64,000 nt of DNA from Polynucleobacter sp. AP-Jannik-300A-C4 (GCF_018688335.1 NZ_CP061316.1:744001-808000); one strand, 5' to 3'; positions 17,597 to 27,482 are shown, numbered from the stretch's first letter. Translations and numbers: made by a program. Notes: generated from the letters alone by a model not told the origin.

Positions 17597-20074
17597 GTGC
17601 TAGTGAGTTTTCTGCGGGATATTCGGCGAGACTTGCGATCCAGTGAGCTGCTTGCTTTACTGGTTGCGCTAACTCTATCGGTTGCAGCTTTATCTAGCGT
17701 CAGTTTTCTGGCGGATCGGATGCAGCGAGCCTTTGAGTTTGATGCTCGCCAACTTCTTGCTGCAGATATACTGCTTGTTTCTGATCAGCCTTTGCCTGAA
17801 CGGTTTATTCGAGAGGCAAATAATCGTCAGCTGAGTGTTGCTCAGACCGTTGTTTTTCCGAGTATGGCCACTGTTGGTGCGCAAAGTAAGCTTGCATCCC
17901 TCAAAGCGGTATCTAACACTTATCCCTTGCGCGGGTCTTTGCAGGTCTCACCCTCCCAGGCCGGCCTCACTCCGCCAGCTGCTTCAGTCTGGGTAGACCC
18001 AGCTATGCTCAATACATTGAAGGCCAAAGTGGGCGATCAGATGTTATTGGGAGACAAGACGTTTTTAATTGGCGGCATTTTAGAGCGCGAACTCGACCGG
18101 GGTGCAGGCTTTATGAACTTTGCACCACGCGTCATGATGTCACTAGATGACTTGCAGTCAACAGGTTTAATTGGTTTGGGTAGTCGCGTTACTTATCGTC
18201 TATTGCTGGCGGGAAATGATCAGGCTATTTCTGATTATGAAAAATGGGCTACTCAATGGATTGAATCTGAGGGTCTCAGAGGAATGCGTATTGAGACCTT
18301 GGAAAACGCGCAACCGGTGATGCGTAAGACTCTAGAGCGAGCAGAGCGATTTTTATCTTTAGTTGCCTTGTTGACCGCAATGGTGGCTGCAGTAGCAATT
18401 GCATTATCTGCGCGTCGTTATGTTTTAAAGCAGTCAGATGTTTGTGCAGTTATGAAATGTCTTGGGGCAAGTCAAGGGGCAATTCTAGTAAATCAAATCA
18501 AAGTATTGGGGGCTCTGTGCTTATCAGCTGCACTTATGGGTTCAGCTATTGCTTACGGCGTTCAAGAAATATTAATTCATATTTTGGGTGATTTAGTTTT
18601 TGCTGATTTGCCTGTGATTTCCCTCTGGCCATTAACTTGGAGCATCTTATTCTCCTCCTGTTTATTAATTGGCTTTGCTGGCCCACCCTTATTTAGTTTG
18701 GTCATGATCTCGCCAGTTCGGCTGATTCGAAAGGAGTTAGGTGCTGTCAATATCAAGTCACTTTGGGTTGCACTTTTTGGAATTATTACTTGTCTAGCCT
18801 TAATTGCTATCGCAGCGCAGGATTTGAAACTAGCTTCTTGGGTTGCGATTAGCTTCACTTTGGCCGTTACTTTGTTTGCCATAGTTTCTTGGTCATCACT
18901 ACGCCTGCTTAATCTTGGTTTTTCGAGTTGGAGCACTAAGAGCTTTGCTCTCCGCTTTGCGTTGACTGTGCAAGCGCGCCGCGCAGGATTTGCGGTAATG
19001 CAAATTACTGCTCTGGGCATTGCCTTGATGGCTTTACTACTCATTCTCTTACTTCGTCAGGATTTATTGGTCACTTGGCAGGGAAACATTCCAGCTGATG
19101 CACCCAATCGCTTCATGATTAACATTCAGGAAGATCAAAAGCTAGGCATTACCCAGTCTTTACTTGGTGCGGGAGTTGCTAACCCTAGTTTTAGTCCAAT
19201 GGTCCGTGCACGCCTGGTTGAGGTTAATGGCAAAGCTATTGGGCCGAATGATTATGTTGATGAAAATGCACGTCGCTTAGTCGATCGAGAATTTAATCTC
19301 TCTTATACCGAGCAATTGCCAGATGGTAATCGAATTACTTCTGGAAAATGGATTGATGGCAGTGCGCCGCAAGTTTCTTTGGAGGCGGGTATTGCAAAGA
19401 CCTTAAAGCTTAAGCTGGGTGATCAAATGACTTTTGAACTCGCTGGTGAAAAAGTTACCGCACCAATCACTTCTCTTCGTAAACTGGATTGGAGTTCCAT
19501 GAAGGTGAATTTTTTTGTCATCATGTCGCCCGCCATGCTTGCTGAAATGCCCCAATCATGGATTACCTCCTACTATCAAAGTCCTCTCATTGAAGGGCTT
19601 GATTACCAACTTGCACAGAGCTACCCCAATCTCACTATTGTCGATGTAGCGTCCTCTTTGCAACAGATACAAGACGTATTGGATCGACTGTCTTCAGTAC
19701 TGGGTCTTCTGTTTGCCTTTACGATCGCAGCAGCAATTCTGGTTTTAGTGGCTGCAATTGCAGCCACTCAAGATGAGCGCTTTAGAAGTGCTGCATTACT
19801 CAAAGCGGTAGGTGCATCGCGCGCTTTACTAAGAAAGATAGCTCTGGCTGAACTGTTGATTATTGGAGTGCTCTCTGGAGTTTTAGCTGGACTAGCTGCT
19901 GGAGTAGCAGCGTGGGCGCTGGGTCGATTTGTATTGGAGATTGAGTTCAATGCATTCGTACAGTCTTTAGCGATGGGAATTATCTTTGGAGTCTCTGCTT
20001 GTCTCTTGGCTGGATATCGTTTTCAAAGAAAAATTCAAACAACAACTGCAATGGAGTGTTTGCGCGAGATCTAG
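17597..20074 (+). CDS. Large FtsX-like ABC transporter permease (YbbP-like)
   Basis: The 825-residue membrane protein has one N-terminal helix, a periplasmic region, a central block of helices (about 250-480), a second periplasmic region, and a C-terminal three-helix FtsX domain. The FtsX domain includes LLFAFTIAAAILVLVAAIAA and ATQDERFRSAALLKAVGAS. This is the layout of YbbP-type permeases. Family knowledge: they pair with LolD/YbbA-type ATPases and act on lipoproteins, lysophospholipids or other envelope substrates. No such ATPase is encoded next to it. Start is GTG 17597, five bases after the SDR stop, so the two are probably cotranscribed. The substrate is unknown. Confidence 0.88.
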   Translation: MLVSFLRDIRRDLRSSELLALLVALTLSVAALSSVSFLADRMQRAFEFDARQLLAADILLVSDQPLPERFIREANNRQLSVAQTVVFPSMATVGAQSKLASLKAVSNTYPLRGSLQVSPSQAGLTPPAASVWVDPAMLNTLKAKVGDQMLLGDKTFLIGGILERELDRGAGFMNFAPRVMMSLDDLQSTGLIGLGSRVTYRLLLAGNDQAISDYEKWATQWIESEGLRGMRIETLENAQPVMRKTLERAERFLSLVALLTAMVAAVAIALSARRYVLKQSDVCAVMKCLGASQGAILVNQIKVLGALCLSAALMGSAIAYGVQEILIHILGDLVFADLPVISLWPLTWSILFSSCLLIGFAGPPLFSLVMISPVRLIRKELGAVNIKSLWVALFGIITCLALIAIAAQDLKLASWVAISFTLAVTLFAIVSWSSLRLLNLGFSSWSTKSFALRFALTVQARRAGFAVMQITALGIALMALLLILLLRQDLLVTWQGNIPADAPNRFMINIQEDQKLGITQSLLGAGVANPSFSPMVRARLVEVNGKAIGPNDYVDENARRLVDREFNLSYTEQLPDGNRITSGKWIDGSAPQVSLEAGIAKTLKLKLGDQMTFELAGEKVTAPITSLRKLDWSSMKVNFFVIMSPAMLAEMPQSWITSYYQSPLIEGLDYQLAQSYPNLTIVDVASSLQQIQDVLDRLSSVLGLLFAFTIAAAILVLVAAIAATQDERFRSAALLKAVGASRALLRKIALAELLIIGVLSGVLAGLAAGVAAWALGRFVLEIEFNAFVQSLAMGIIFGVSACLLAGYRFQRKIQTTTAMECLREI

Positions 20075-20098
20075 GGCGCACTCTCTAACGAGAGTACT

Positions 20099-20638
20099 TT
20101 AGGAGAGTTTCACTAAGTTTTTTGGCAGCTCAACTAAACGCGTTCCACTAAAGCGATCTGGCAGACTTTGTCGTAGCAACGGGCTAACGCGATTCAAATA
20201 GATGCTTAATGGCCATAGAAATAAAGCAACCGCAAATAGCATTTCAATAATTTGCCATCTCTGAAGTTCGAAAACCCACTGCAGAAGGACGCAAGGTATG
20301 AGCCATAGAGATCCATAGACATAGCGCCAGATTGCTTGCTTTCGAGTGAGCTTGTGGCCACCTGGACCAATCATGCGTATCCGCCAGGTTTGCATCGCAA
20401 GCGTTTGCCCTGACTTTGTCCAATACCAGGAAAAGTAGATCCCAAGAACCACATAGAGGTAGAGGAAGGTGAGCCAACTCGGTAATGAGACGCCAAACAG
20501 AATGCCTAAGCCTAAATTGGGAACTAAAAATGTTAGGGCAATTACACCCAGTAAAACCAACTGCTCATAAAGCGTACAAGAAACACGTCGCCAAAATTGC
20601 GGAGCAGGAAGCGTATCTAATTCCGCTGAGGTAATCAC
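20099..20638 (-). CDS. RDD family membrane protein
   Basis: The protein (about 179 residues) has the RDD domain. It begins with FWRRVSCTLYEQLVLLG, contains WTKSGQTLAMQTWRIRMIG between membrane segments, and has further hydrophobic helices to near the end. Family knowledge: RDD proteins are integral membrane proteins of mostly unknown function, with some linked to ion transport. GTG 20638 is given as start because it lies 13 bases after the stop of the preceding gene. The frame stays open to TTG 20698, which would force a 47-base overlap. It is the last gene of the sigma factor cluster and is convergent with the FtsX-like permease gene. Confidence 0.82.
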   Translation of the reverse strand: MITSAELDTLPAPQFWRRVSCTLYEQLVLLGVIALTFLVPNLGLGILFGVSLPSWLTFLYLYVVLGIYFSWYWTKSGQTLAMQTWRIRMIGPGGHKLTRKQAIWRYVYGSLWLIPCVLLQWVFELQRWQIIEMLFAVALFLWPLSIYLNRVSPLLRQSLPDRFSGTRLVELPKNLVKLS

Positions 20639-20651
20639 GACTGAGGAATTC

Positions 20652-21284
20652 TTATTGATTGCTTGAGTCGCTATCCGAGCTTGCGCCTTGCGGAACAACT
20701 TCTTGAGCTGGAGTGACTGCGGCAGGTAATGCCGGAGCTAAGTTCGACTGCTGAATGATGGGATGTTGTTGCAAGGTTGGCGCACTTACGACCGTGGGCT
20801 TCTTCTTTTGATTTAATTCAGCCTGAGCAAGTTTATTTTTTTGCTCGGCACTCAGTTTTTGATAAGCGCTCCAAGCTTCAGCTTTTTTCTCAGGCGGAAA
20901 CTTGAGGCTGCTTAGGTAATTCTCTCGTGCAATACGACGATCTTTTTGAGACAGGTTTGACCAGCTGGCCATGCGAGACTGAAGCCGTTGTTGATCTATT
21001 GCCTTCATCCTGGGGTACAGGTTGGCCACCTGGGTCCATCGTTTACGACTTTCAGGCAACATGTAGTCCCAATCACCCTCGAGAGGGGCCAGAATGTTTT
21101 GTTGTTCAGGCTTTAGACCTTCCCATGTCCCATCCTGCTTTTTCGCTGGGGTAACCGTGCTTTTGCCGTGATTACTTGTTGCTGTCTGAGCAAATGCGGT
21201 GGGCGAGATTAGAGCGCTAATAGCTAGCGTAAGGGCTGAGCTGATGCTGAGGACTGCACAAATAGAGCGTAAGTTTTTTAGCAT
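20652..21284 (-). CDS. DUF3106 domain-containing exported protein
   Basis: The 210-residue protein has an N-terminal signal peptide or anchor (ISSALTLAISALISPTAFA). The conserved DUF3106 region (about 50-155) is rich in W, R and K, with WEGLKPEQQNILAPLEGDW, RKRWTQVANLYPRM and LSQKDRRIARENYL. The C-terminal tail is low-complexity Pro/Ala/Gln/Ser. Family knowledge: DUF3106 is common in Betaproteobacteria and has no established function; its repeated helical W/R pattern resembles periplasmic stress sensors only loosely. It lies between the DUF3619 and RDD genes in the sigma factor cluster, which suggests a shared regulatory or envelope role. Confidence 0.88.
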   Translation of the reverse strand: MLKNLRSICAVLSISSALTLAISALISPTAFAQTATSNHGKSTVTPAKKQDGTWEGLKPEQQNILAPLEGDWDYMLPESRKRWTQVANLYPRMKAIDQQRLQSRMASWSNLSQKDRRIARENYLSSLKFPPEKKAEAWSAYQKLSAEQKNKLAQAELNQKKKPTVVSAPTLQQHPIIQQSNLAPALPAAVTPAQEVVPQGASSDSDSSNQ

Positions 21285-21309
21285 GCGCTATTTGAGTTTT
21301 CGTTTGATA

Positions 21310-21774
21310 TTAAGAAGGTGATTTGGGTGTATCCAAGCCATCTTGCTCTGCATCGGCTAAGGGGCCATTCTTGAGGAAGCGCATAAAGCCGCTATCAGCA
21401 TAGGCATCAGGGGGTACATCGTCGCTTAACAGGGCTGCATCTAACTCGGCAATGTCATTAATCCGGGAGTTATCTTGCCATTGGGCAATTCCGACTAAGC
21501 CAAAAACAAGAACAACAAGAGGGATCACCCAGCCCACGTTATTCCAAAAAGAACGAGAACCCGAAGACCAGTTCCCAGAGGTGCTGGCCAAAACATATTG
21601 TTTGATACGCACTTTTTCTGGTTTTTTTACGGAAAGCGCTTTTAAGCGCGCTGCATACAGACGATCTTTGATGCCAGCTGGCAAGGATTGAGACCCTTGG
21701 CGGAGCAGGGCAGCAGCGGACTGGCCAAATTGGTCAGCTTCTGTTGGGTTTAGGATATCTTGATTGCGGTTCAC
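21310..21774 (-). CDS. DUF3619 family protein, candidate anti-sigma partner
   Basis: The 154-residue protein has an N-terminal soluble helical region (EADQFGQSAAALLRQGSQSL), a single membrane segment (about 98-114, VGWVIPLVVLVFGLVGIAQW), and an acidic C-terminal region with DDVPPDAYADSGFMRFLKNG. It matches DUF3619 as I recall it. The start codon overlaps the end of the sigma factor gene by four bases (ATGA), so the two are translationally coupled. A one-helix membrane protein coupled to an ECF-like sigma gene is the usual setting of an anti-sigma factor. That role is inference; no known anti-sigma domain is recognisable. Confidence 0.85.
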   Translation of the reverse strand: MNRNQDILNPTEADQFGQSAAALLRQGSQSLPAGIKDRLYAARLKALSVKKPEKVRIKQYVLASTSGNWSSGSRSFWNNVGWVIPLVVLVFGLVGIAQWQDNSRINDIAELDAALLSDDVPPDAYADSGFMRFLKNGPLADAEQDGLDTPKSPS

Positions 21775-22340
21775 AGCGTAATTCCTTTTAATTTCAATGC
21801 TTTAGCTAGAGCTTGGGTAGCTCTTGAGCAGTGGGTTTTGACGCTTCCCTCGCTACAACTCATAGCAAGGGCAGTTTCAGTAATACTTAGCTCATCCCAA
21901 TAACGCATCAGGAAGGCTTCTCGTTGACGGACAGGTAATTTTGATATTTCTGACTCTAGGGACTCCAAAAGCTGACTTCGCTCCAGCTTAAAGGCACCAT
22001 CTTGGTGAATTTCACTGTCATCCGGGGCGGAAAGTGACTCTAAGGGGTCGAAATCATCATTTTCATCTGATTTCTTGCCCATATTGGAGAATAGGGTTAC
22101 CCAGGTATTGCGAACCTTTTGACGTCTAAACCAGTCATGAATACGGTTTTGCAGAATTCTGGTGAAAACCAGTGGTAGCTCGGCTGCGGGGCGGTCACCA
22201 TATTTTTCAGACAACTTAATCATGGCATCTTGAACAATATCTAAGGCTGCATCGTCATCTCGCACAGCATAGACAGCTTGCTTGAAAGCACGCTGCTCAA
22301 CACTGCTGAGGAAGTCAGAAAGTTCTTGGGGTGAAGCCAT
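21771..22340 (-). CDS. RNA polymerase sigma factor, ECF-like sigma-70 family
   Basis: The 189-residue protein has sigma region 2 (about 18-80), with AALDIVQDAMIKLSEKYGD and TRILQNRIHDWFRRQ. A variable acidic linker (about 88-125) follows. Region 4 (about 130-185) is helix-turn-helix, with LPVRQREAFLMRYWDELSI and CSEGSVKTHCSRA. It lacks regions 1 and 3, as ECF sigma factors do. It heads an operon with DUF3619, DUF3106 and RDD genes on the minus strand. Its regulon is unknown, and no obvious self-recognition promoter could be assigned by eye. Confidence 0.92.
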   Translation of the reverse strand: MASPQELSDFLSSVEQRAFKQAVYAVRDDDAALDIVQDAMIKLSEKYGDRPAAELPLVFTRILQNRIHDWFRRQKVRNTWVTLFSNMGKKSDENDDFDPLESLSAPDDSEIHQDGAFKLERSQLLESLESEISKLPVRQREAFLMRYWDELSITETALAMSCSEGSVKTHCSRATQALAKALKLKGITL

Positions 22341-22369
22341 TCAGTGGATTAGACCTGAATCAGATGGAA

Positions 22370-22399
22370 TTGGTCTATTTTAGGGGATTGCTATAGAAT
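22370..22399 (+). promoter_or_regulatory. Candidate promoter of the ilvBHC operon
   Basis: A -35-like TTGGTC at 22370-22375 is followed after 16 to 18 bases by TATAGAAT at 22392-22399, a fair sigma-70 match. Transcription from it would start near 22404 and leave a leader of about 130 bases before ilvB. Confidence 0.45.
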
Positions 22400-22432
22400 G
22401 TAGGGCTTACTACCTAGAATCTCATTCAAGAA

Positions 22433-22537
22433 GTGGTTTTTTCCGGTAGCAGCGCCGTTCGAACTCGGGCCACAAGCAAGAGACAGAACAGACCAAACAA
22501 TTTTTTGCCGAAAATTGCAAAGGACGAAAGAAAATGA
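22433..22537 (+). other. Possible upstream reading frame overlapping the ilvB start (ATGA)
   Basis: A 34-codon frame starting with GTG runs through the ilvB leader, and its TGA overlaps the ilvB ATG as ATGA, the usual arrangement for coupled translation. It is rich in Arg, Ser and Lys and is not especially rich in Ile, Leu or Val. No ribosome-binding site is evident, so it may be chance. Confidence 0.2.
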
Positions 22538-24321
22538 ATACAAGCAGCGCCGAATTTTTAGCTTCTAAAGCTAACCAAGACACAGCAAACCCAAATTCCA
22601 CAGCGAATGCGCCTGAAATGATTGGCGCCGAGATGTTGGTGAAGGCATTGCACAAAGAGGGTGTTGAATATGTTTGGGGTTACCCAGGCGGTTCAGTTCT
22701 CTTCATCTACGATGAAATCTTTAAGCAGGACAAGTTTGAACATATTCTTGTTCGTCATGAGCAAGCAGCAGTTCATGCGGCCGATGGCTATGCGCGCGCA
22801 ACCGGTAAGGTTGGCGTTGCTCTAGTCACTTCAGGTCCAGGTGTTACCAATGCGGTTACCGGCATTGCTACTGCTTACACTGACTCCATCCCAATGGTGG
22901 TCATTAGCGGCAACGTGCCTACGTATGCAATTGGTGAAGATGCTTTCCAGGAAGCGGATACCGTTGGTATTACTCGCCCAGTGGTGAAGCATAATTTCTT
23001 AGTGAAGGATGTAAAAGACCTTCCTTTAGTGATTAAGAAAGCTTTTCACATCGCCCAAACAGGTCGGCCAGGCCCAGTATTGATCGACATCCCTAAGGAT
23101 GTCTCCGCTGCGAAGGGGCCATTTGTTTATCCAGATACCTTGGAGATGCGTTCTTATAACCCGGTAATCAAAGGGCATAGTGGGCAGATTCGTAAGGCAG
23201 TTTCTTTATTGCAAGAAGCAGAGCGCCCATACATCTATACCGGTGGTGGCGTTATCTTGGCTGATGCTGCACCTGAGTTAAAAGAGTTTGCTGATTTGCT
23301 GGGCTATCCAGTAACCAATACCTTGATGGGTCTTGGTGGATTTCCTGGTACGAGTCCTCAGTTCCTCGGTATGCTCGGTATGCACGGTACTTACGAAGCC
23401 AATATGGCGATGCAGCACAGCGATGTGTTGATTGCGATTGGCGCTCGTTTTGATGACCGCGTGATCGGTAATACCACGCACTTTGCAAGCCATCCTCGCA
23501 AGATTATTCATATTGATATCGATCCCTCCGTGATTTCAAAGCGGGTGAAAGTGGATGTACCTATCGTTGGTAATCTCAAGGAAGTATTGCAAGAGATGAC
23601 TGCTCAGCTTAAAGCTGCTGGTCCACGTAAGAATGATGCCAAGTTAGCGGCATGGTGGGAGCAGATTAACGAGTGGCGCAAAAAAGATTGCCTGAAGTAC
23701 GACGAAGCTTCGCAAATTGTGAAGCCTCAGTACGTTGTTCAGAAGTTATGGGAGCTTACTGGTGGCGATGCATTCATTTGCTCTGACGTAGGTCAGCATC
23801 AAATGTGGGCCGCTCAGTTCTATAAGTTTGATAAGCCCCGTCGTTGGATTAACTCTGGTGGTCTGGGTACGATGGGCGTTGGCTTGCCGTATGCCATGGG
23901 TATCAAGAAGGCATTCCCTGATAAAGATGTATTCACCATTACAGGTGAGGGTTCGATTCAGATGTGTATTCAAGAGTTGTCTACTTGTAAACAGTACGAC
24001 ACGCCTGTGAAGATCGTGTCATTGAACAACCGTTACCTCGGTATGGTTCGTCAATGGCAAGAGCTAACTTATAACAAGCGCTATTCCAGTTCGTATATGG
24101 ATTCTTTGCCAGACTTTGTGAAGCTGGCAGAGGCTTTTGGCCACGTTGGTATGCGCATTGAGAAAAAGTCTGATGTTGAAGGCGCTCTGAAAGAAGCGAT
24201 TCGTTTAAAAGATCGCACTGTGTTTATGGATTTCCAGACCGACCCAGAAGAAAACGTTTGGCCAATGGTTCAAGCGGGTAAGGGTATTACTGAAATGCTT
24301 TTGGGTAGCGAGGATCTCTAA
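22534..24321 (+). CDS. ilvB: Acetolactate synthase (acetohydroxyacid synthase), large subunit
   Basis: The 595-residue ThDP enzyme has GAEMLVKALHKEGVEYVWGYPGG at its N-terminus. The catalytic Glu is at about residue 76 in VRHEQAAVHAADG. A central FAD-related domain and the ThDP motif beginning GEGSIQMC, with NN in SLNNRYLGMV, follow. Family knowledge: it joins two pyruvates, or pyruvate and 2-oxobutyrate, in the first common step of valine, leucine and isoleucine synthesis. About 25 residues precede the first conserved region; ATG 22534 has AGGA nine bases upstream. The ilvH gene overlaps the stop by one base. A leader of about 130 bases precedes it. Confidence 0.97.
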   Translation: MNTSSAEFLASKANQDTANPNSTANAPEMIGAEMLVKALHKEGVEYVWGYPGGSVLFIYDEIFKQDKFEHILVRHEQAAVHAADGYARATGKVGVALVTSGPGVTNAVTGIATAYTDSIPMVVISGNVPTYAIGEDAFQEADTVGITRPVVKHNFLVKDVKDLPLVIKKAFHIAQTGRPGPVLIDIPKDVSAAKGPFVYPDTLEMRSYNPVIKGHSGQIRKAVSLLQEAERPYIYTGGGVILADAAPELKEFADLLGYPVTNTLMGLGGFPGTSPQFLGMLGMHGTYEANMAMQHSDVLIAIGARFDDRVIGNTTHFASHPRKIIHIDIDPSVISKRVKVDVPIVGNLKEVLQEMTAQLKAAGPRKNDAKLAAWWEQINEWRKKDCLKYDEASQIVKPQYVVQKLWELTGGDAFICSDVGQHQMWAAQFYKFDKPRRWINSGGLGTMGVGLPYAMGIKKAFPDKDVFTITGEGSIQMCIQELSTCKQYDTPVKIVSLNNRYLGMVRQWQELTYNKRYSSSYMDSLPDFVKLAEAFGHVGMRIEKKSDVEGALKEAIRLKDRTVFMDFQTDPEENVWPMVQAGKGITEMLLGSEDL

Positions 24322-24812
24322 TGCGACATATTATTTCTGTATTGATAGAGAACGAACCAGGCGCATTGTCCCGAGTTGTTGGCTTGTTCTCTGCACGTGG
24401 TTACAACATTGAAACCTTAAGTGTTGCACCTACTGAAGATCCATCGCTTTCTCGTATGACGATAGTCACGATTGGCTCTGAGGATGTGATTGAGCAAATT
24501 ACAAAACACTTAAATCGCTTGGTTGAAGTGGTGAAGGTATTTGATTTGACTGAAGGTCCTCATATCGAGCGTGAGTTGATGATGATTAAAGTTCGCGCGG
24601 TAGGTAAGGAGCGTGAAGAGTTGAAGCGTACAACGGATATCTTCCGTGGTCGCATCATTGATGTGACTGATAAGAGCTACACCATTGAATTGACTGGTGA
24701 TGGCGCTAAATTGGATGCCTTTATTGATTCGATTGATCGTGCATCAATTCTGGAAACTGTCCGTTCGGGTGGTTCTGGTATTGGGCGCGGTGAACGCATT
24801 CTCAAGGTTTAA
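24321..24812 (+). CDS. ilvH: Acetolactate synthase, small (regulatory) subunit
   Basis: The 163-residue protein starts with RHIISVLIENEPGALSRVVG, an ACT domain that binds the feedback inhibitor valine. A C-terminal domain follows, with RELMMIKVRA and LEVVRSGG-like ETVRSGGSGIGRG. Family knowledge: it activates the large subunit and confers valine inhibition. The ATG overlaps the ilvB stop (TAATG), so the subunits are made by coupled translation. It is 51 bases before ilvC. Confidence 0.97.
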   Translation: MRHIISVLIENEPGALSRVVGLFSARGYNIETLSVAPTEDPSLSRMTIVTIGSEDVIEQITKHLNRLVEVVKVFDLTEGPHIERELMMIKVRAVGKEREELKRTTDIFRGRIIDVTDKSYTIELTGDGAKLDAFIDSIDRASILETVRSGGSGIGRGERILKV

Positions 24813-24821
24813 TTTTTTTAA

Positions 24822-25880
<1,059 letters not shown>

Positions 25881-25943
25881 GCAGCATTAAAGTAACAAGC
25901 GGTTTGAAATTAATAGCAGTAACTAAAAAGGCTCAGAACAAAG

Positions 25944-26591
25944 ATGATGTATCCGCACCCCATTATTGCGAAAGAAGGTTGGCCGTATTTGGCATTAGTG
26001 GGGGCTATTACTTTGCTAGTCCACTACCTGGGTGGTATTGCGTGGTCATGGCCTTTGTGGATCATCTTTACCTTTGTTCTGCAGTTCTTCCGCGATCCAC
26101 AGCGCATTGCTGCCATCGGTCGTGACTTAGTTTTATCTCCAGCTGACGGCCGTATTGTCGTTGTGGAAAAAGCCAATGACCCTTATGCGGGTCGTGAAGC
26201 TTTGAAGATTAGTGTTTTCATGAATGTATTTAACGTTCACTCCAACCGTAGCGCAGTCAATGGCTTGGTAAAAGAGATTCAGTATTTCCCTGGCAAGTTT
26301 GTGAATGCCGATCTAGATAAAGCCTCTACTGAGAATGAGCGTAATGCTGTGGTGATTGATGCCAATGGCCAAATCGTGACTTTGGTTCAAGTTGCAGGGC
26401 TTATTGCCCGCCGTATTCTCTGTTATATCCATGTGGGCGATAGACTTAAAGCAGGTGAGCGATACGGCTTTATTCGCTTTGGCTCTCGTGTCGATGTATA
26501 TTTACCCTTAACAGCCGAGCCTTTGGTCACTGTTGGTGATAAGGTTTTTGCTACGAATACTGCATTAGCTCGCGTACCCGGCTTAGATTAA
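25944..26591 (+). CDS. psd: Phosphatidylserine decarboxylase proenzyme, short form
   Basis: The 215-residue protein has two or so membrane segments near the N-terminus (about 15-48). It also contains [29 protein letters not shown], and the self-cleavage site [10 protein letters not shown] with Gly180-Ser181. Family knowledge: the proenzyme cleaves at that Ser to form a pyruvoyl group and then decarboxylates phosphatidylserine to phosphatidylethanolamine. The short archaeal-type form is common in bacteria outside the enterics. It precedes pssA, which makes its substrate. Two adjacent ATGs (25944, 25947) make the exact start uncertain by one codon. Confidence 0.95.
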   Translation: MMYPHPIIAKEGWPYLALVGAITLLVHYLGGIAWSWPLWIIFTFVLQFFRDPQRIAAIGRDLVLSPADGRIVVVEKANDPYAGREALKISVFMNVFNVHSNRSAVNGLVKEIQYFPGKFVNADLDKASTENERNAVVIDANGQIVTLVQVAGLIARRILCYIHVGDRLKAGERYGFIRFGSRVDVYLPLTAEPLVTVGDKVFATNTALARVPGLD

Positions 26592-26618
26592 TTAAGTCGT
26601 TTTAACTGGGAATATTCT

Positions 26619-27482
26619 TTGAGTACATTTCGTCGTCGTGGCCGCATTGACCGTAGTCGCTTGGCACGCACCCGCACCGATCGCACTCAAGATGAGTGGG
26701 CGGAGGATCTTGGTGATGAAATTGATTTCGAAGTAGAAGACTTGCACGAGAATAAGACGCGTAAACGCAGCAAAGGTATTTACCTGCTTCCCAATGCATT
26801 CACTACTGCAGCCTTGTTCTGCGGTTTCTTTGCTATCGTCAATGCGATGAACCATCAGTTTGAGATGGCCGCGATTGCCATCTTTGCATCTTTGGTTTTG
26901 GATGGCATGGATGGTCGTGTTGCACGAATGACAAATACCCAAAGTGCTTTTGGCGAACAGTACGACTCTTTGGCTGACATGGTGTCATTTGGCGTAGCTC
27001 CAGCGCTTGTGGCTTATGAGTGGGCTCTAAAAGATTTAGGTAAGTGGGGTTGGTTAGCTGCCTTTACCTATTGCGCCGGTGCTGCTTTGCGCTTGGCCCG
27101 TTTTAACGTCAATACCGGTGTTGTTGATAAGAAGTTTTTCCAGGGCTTGCCAAGTCCAGCTGCTGGCTCATTAATGGCTGGTTTTATCTGGTTGGCTGAT
27201 GACAATAAGATCCCGGTACGCGACAGTGCGATTCCGTGGATTACTTTCTTCTTGGCTGTTTACGCTGGTTTGACAATGGTGTCCAATGCTCGTTTTTATA
27301 GTGGTAAGGCCTTGGATGTTCGCTATCGGGTTCCATTTGGTGTAATGGTCTTAATGATCCTTACCTTTGTGTTGATTTCATCCAACCCTCCTTTAACTCT
27401 ATTTGGCCTCTTTGTGGTGTATTCCATTTCAGGTTATATCATTTGGGCGTGGGAACGACTGAGTGGTCGCCGTTTTAGCTAA
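26619..27482 (+). CDS. pssA: CDP-diacylglycerol-serine O-phosphatidyltransferase
   Basis: The 287-residue protein has a basic, charged N-terminus of about 50 residues and then six to eight membrane helices. The CDP-alcohol phosphotransferase motif lies near 89-115, with DGMDGRVAR and the downstream Gly and two Asp in FGEQYDSLAD. Family knowledge: it makes phosphatidylserine from CDP-diacylglycerol and serine, the substrate of the psd product. The likely start is TTG 26619, with TGGGA about seven bases upstream; no ATG or GTG lies suitably near. The leuA leader begins 28 bases downstream. Confidence 0.93.
   Translation: MSTFRRRGRIDRSRLARTRTDRTQDEWAEDLGDEIDFEVEDLHENKTRKRSKGIYLLPNAFTTAALFCGFFAIVNAMNHQFEMAAIAIFASLVLDGMDGRVARMTNTQSAFGEQYDSLADMVSFGVAPALVAYEWALKDLGKWGWLAAFTYCAGAALRLARFNVNTGVVDKKFFQGLPSPAAGSLMAGFIWLADDNKIPVRDSAIPWITFFLAVYAGLTMVSNARFYSGKALDVRYRVPFGVMVLMILTFVLISSNPPLTLFGLFVVYSISGYIIWAWERLSGRRFS

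Noticed and set aside
18577..19044. 155-residue minus-strand frame inside the FtsX-like permease gene
   Set aside because: It is antisense to hydrophobic coding sequence, and the composition reflects the complementary strand.
20080..20095. ACTCTC/GAGAGT hairpin between the convergent FtsX-like and RDD genes
   Set aside because: The stem is short and lacks a T tract on either strand.
22364..22396. Ten-codon frame with four Leu/Val codons before ilvB
   Set aside because: It overlaps the likely ilvB promoter (-35 and -10 boxes), so it would lie upstream of the transcription start and cannot act as an attenuator peptide.
22445..22475. Sequence GTTCGAAC in the ilvB leader resembling a tRNA T-loop
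   Set aside because: The flanking bases do not pair as a T-stem and no acceptor or anticodon arm is present.
22422..22655. Minus-strand 77-residue frame across the ilvB leader and start
   Set aside because: It is antisense to ilvB and its leader with no ribosome-binding site; the leader's composition explains it.
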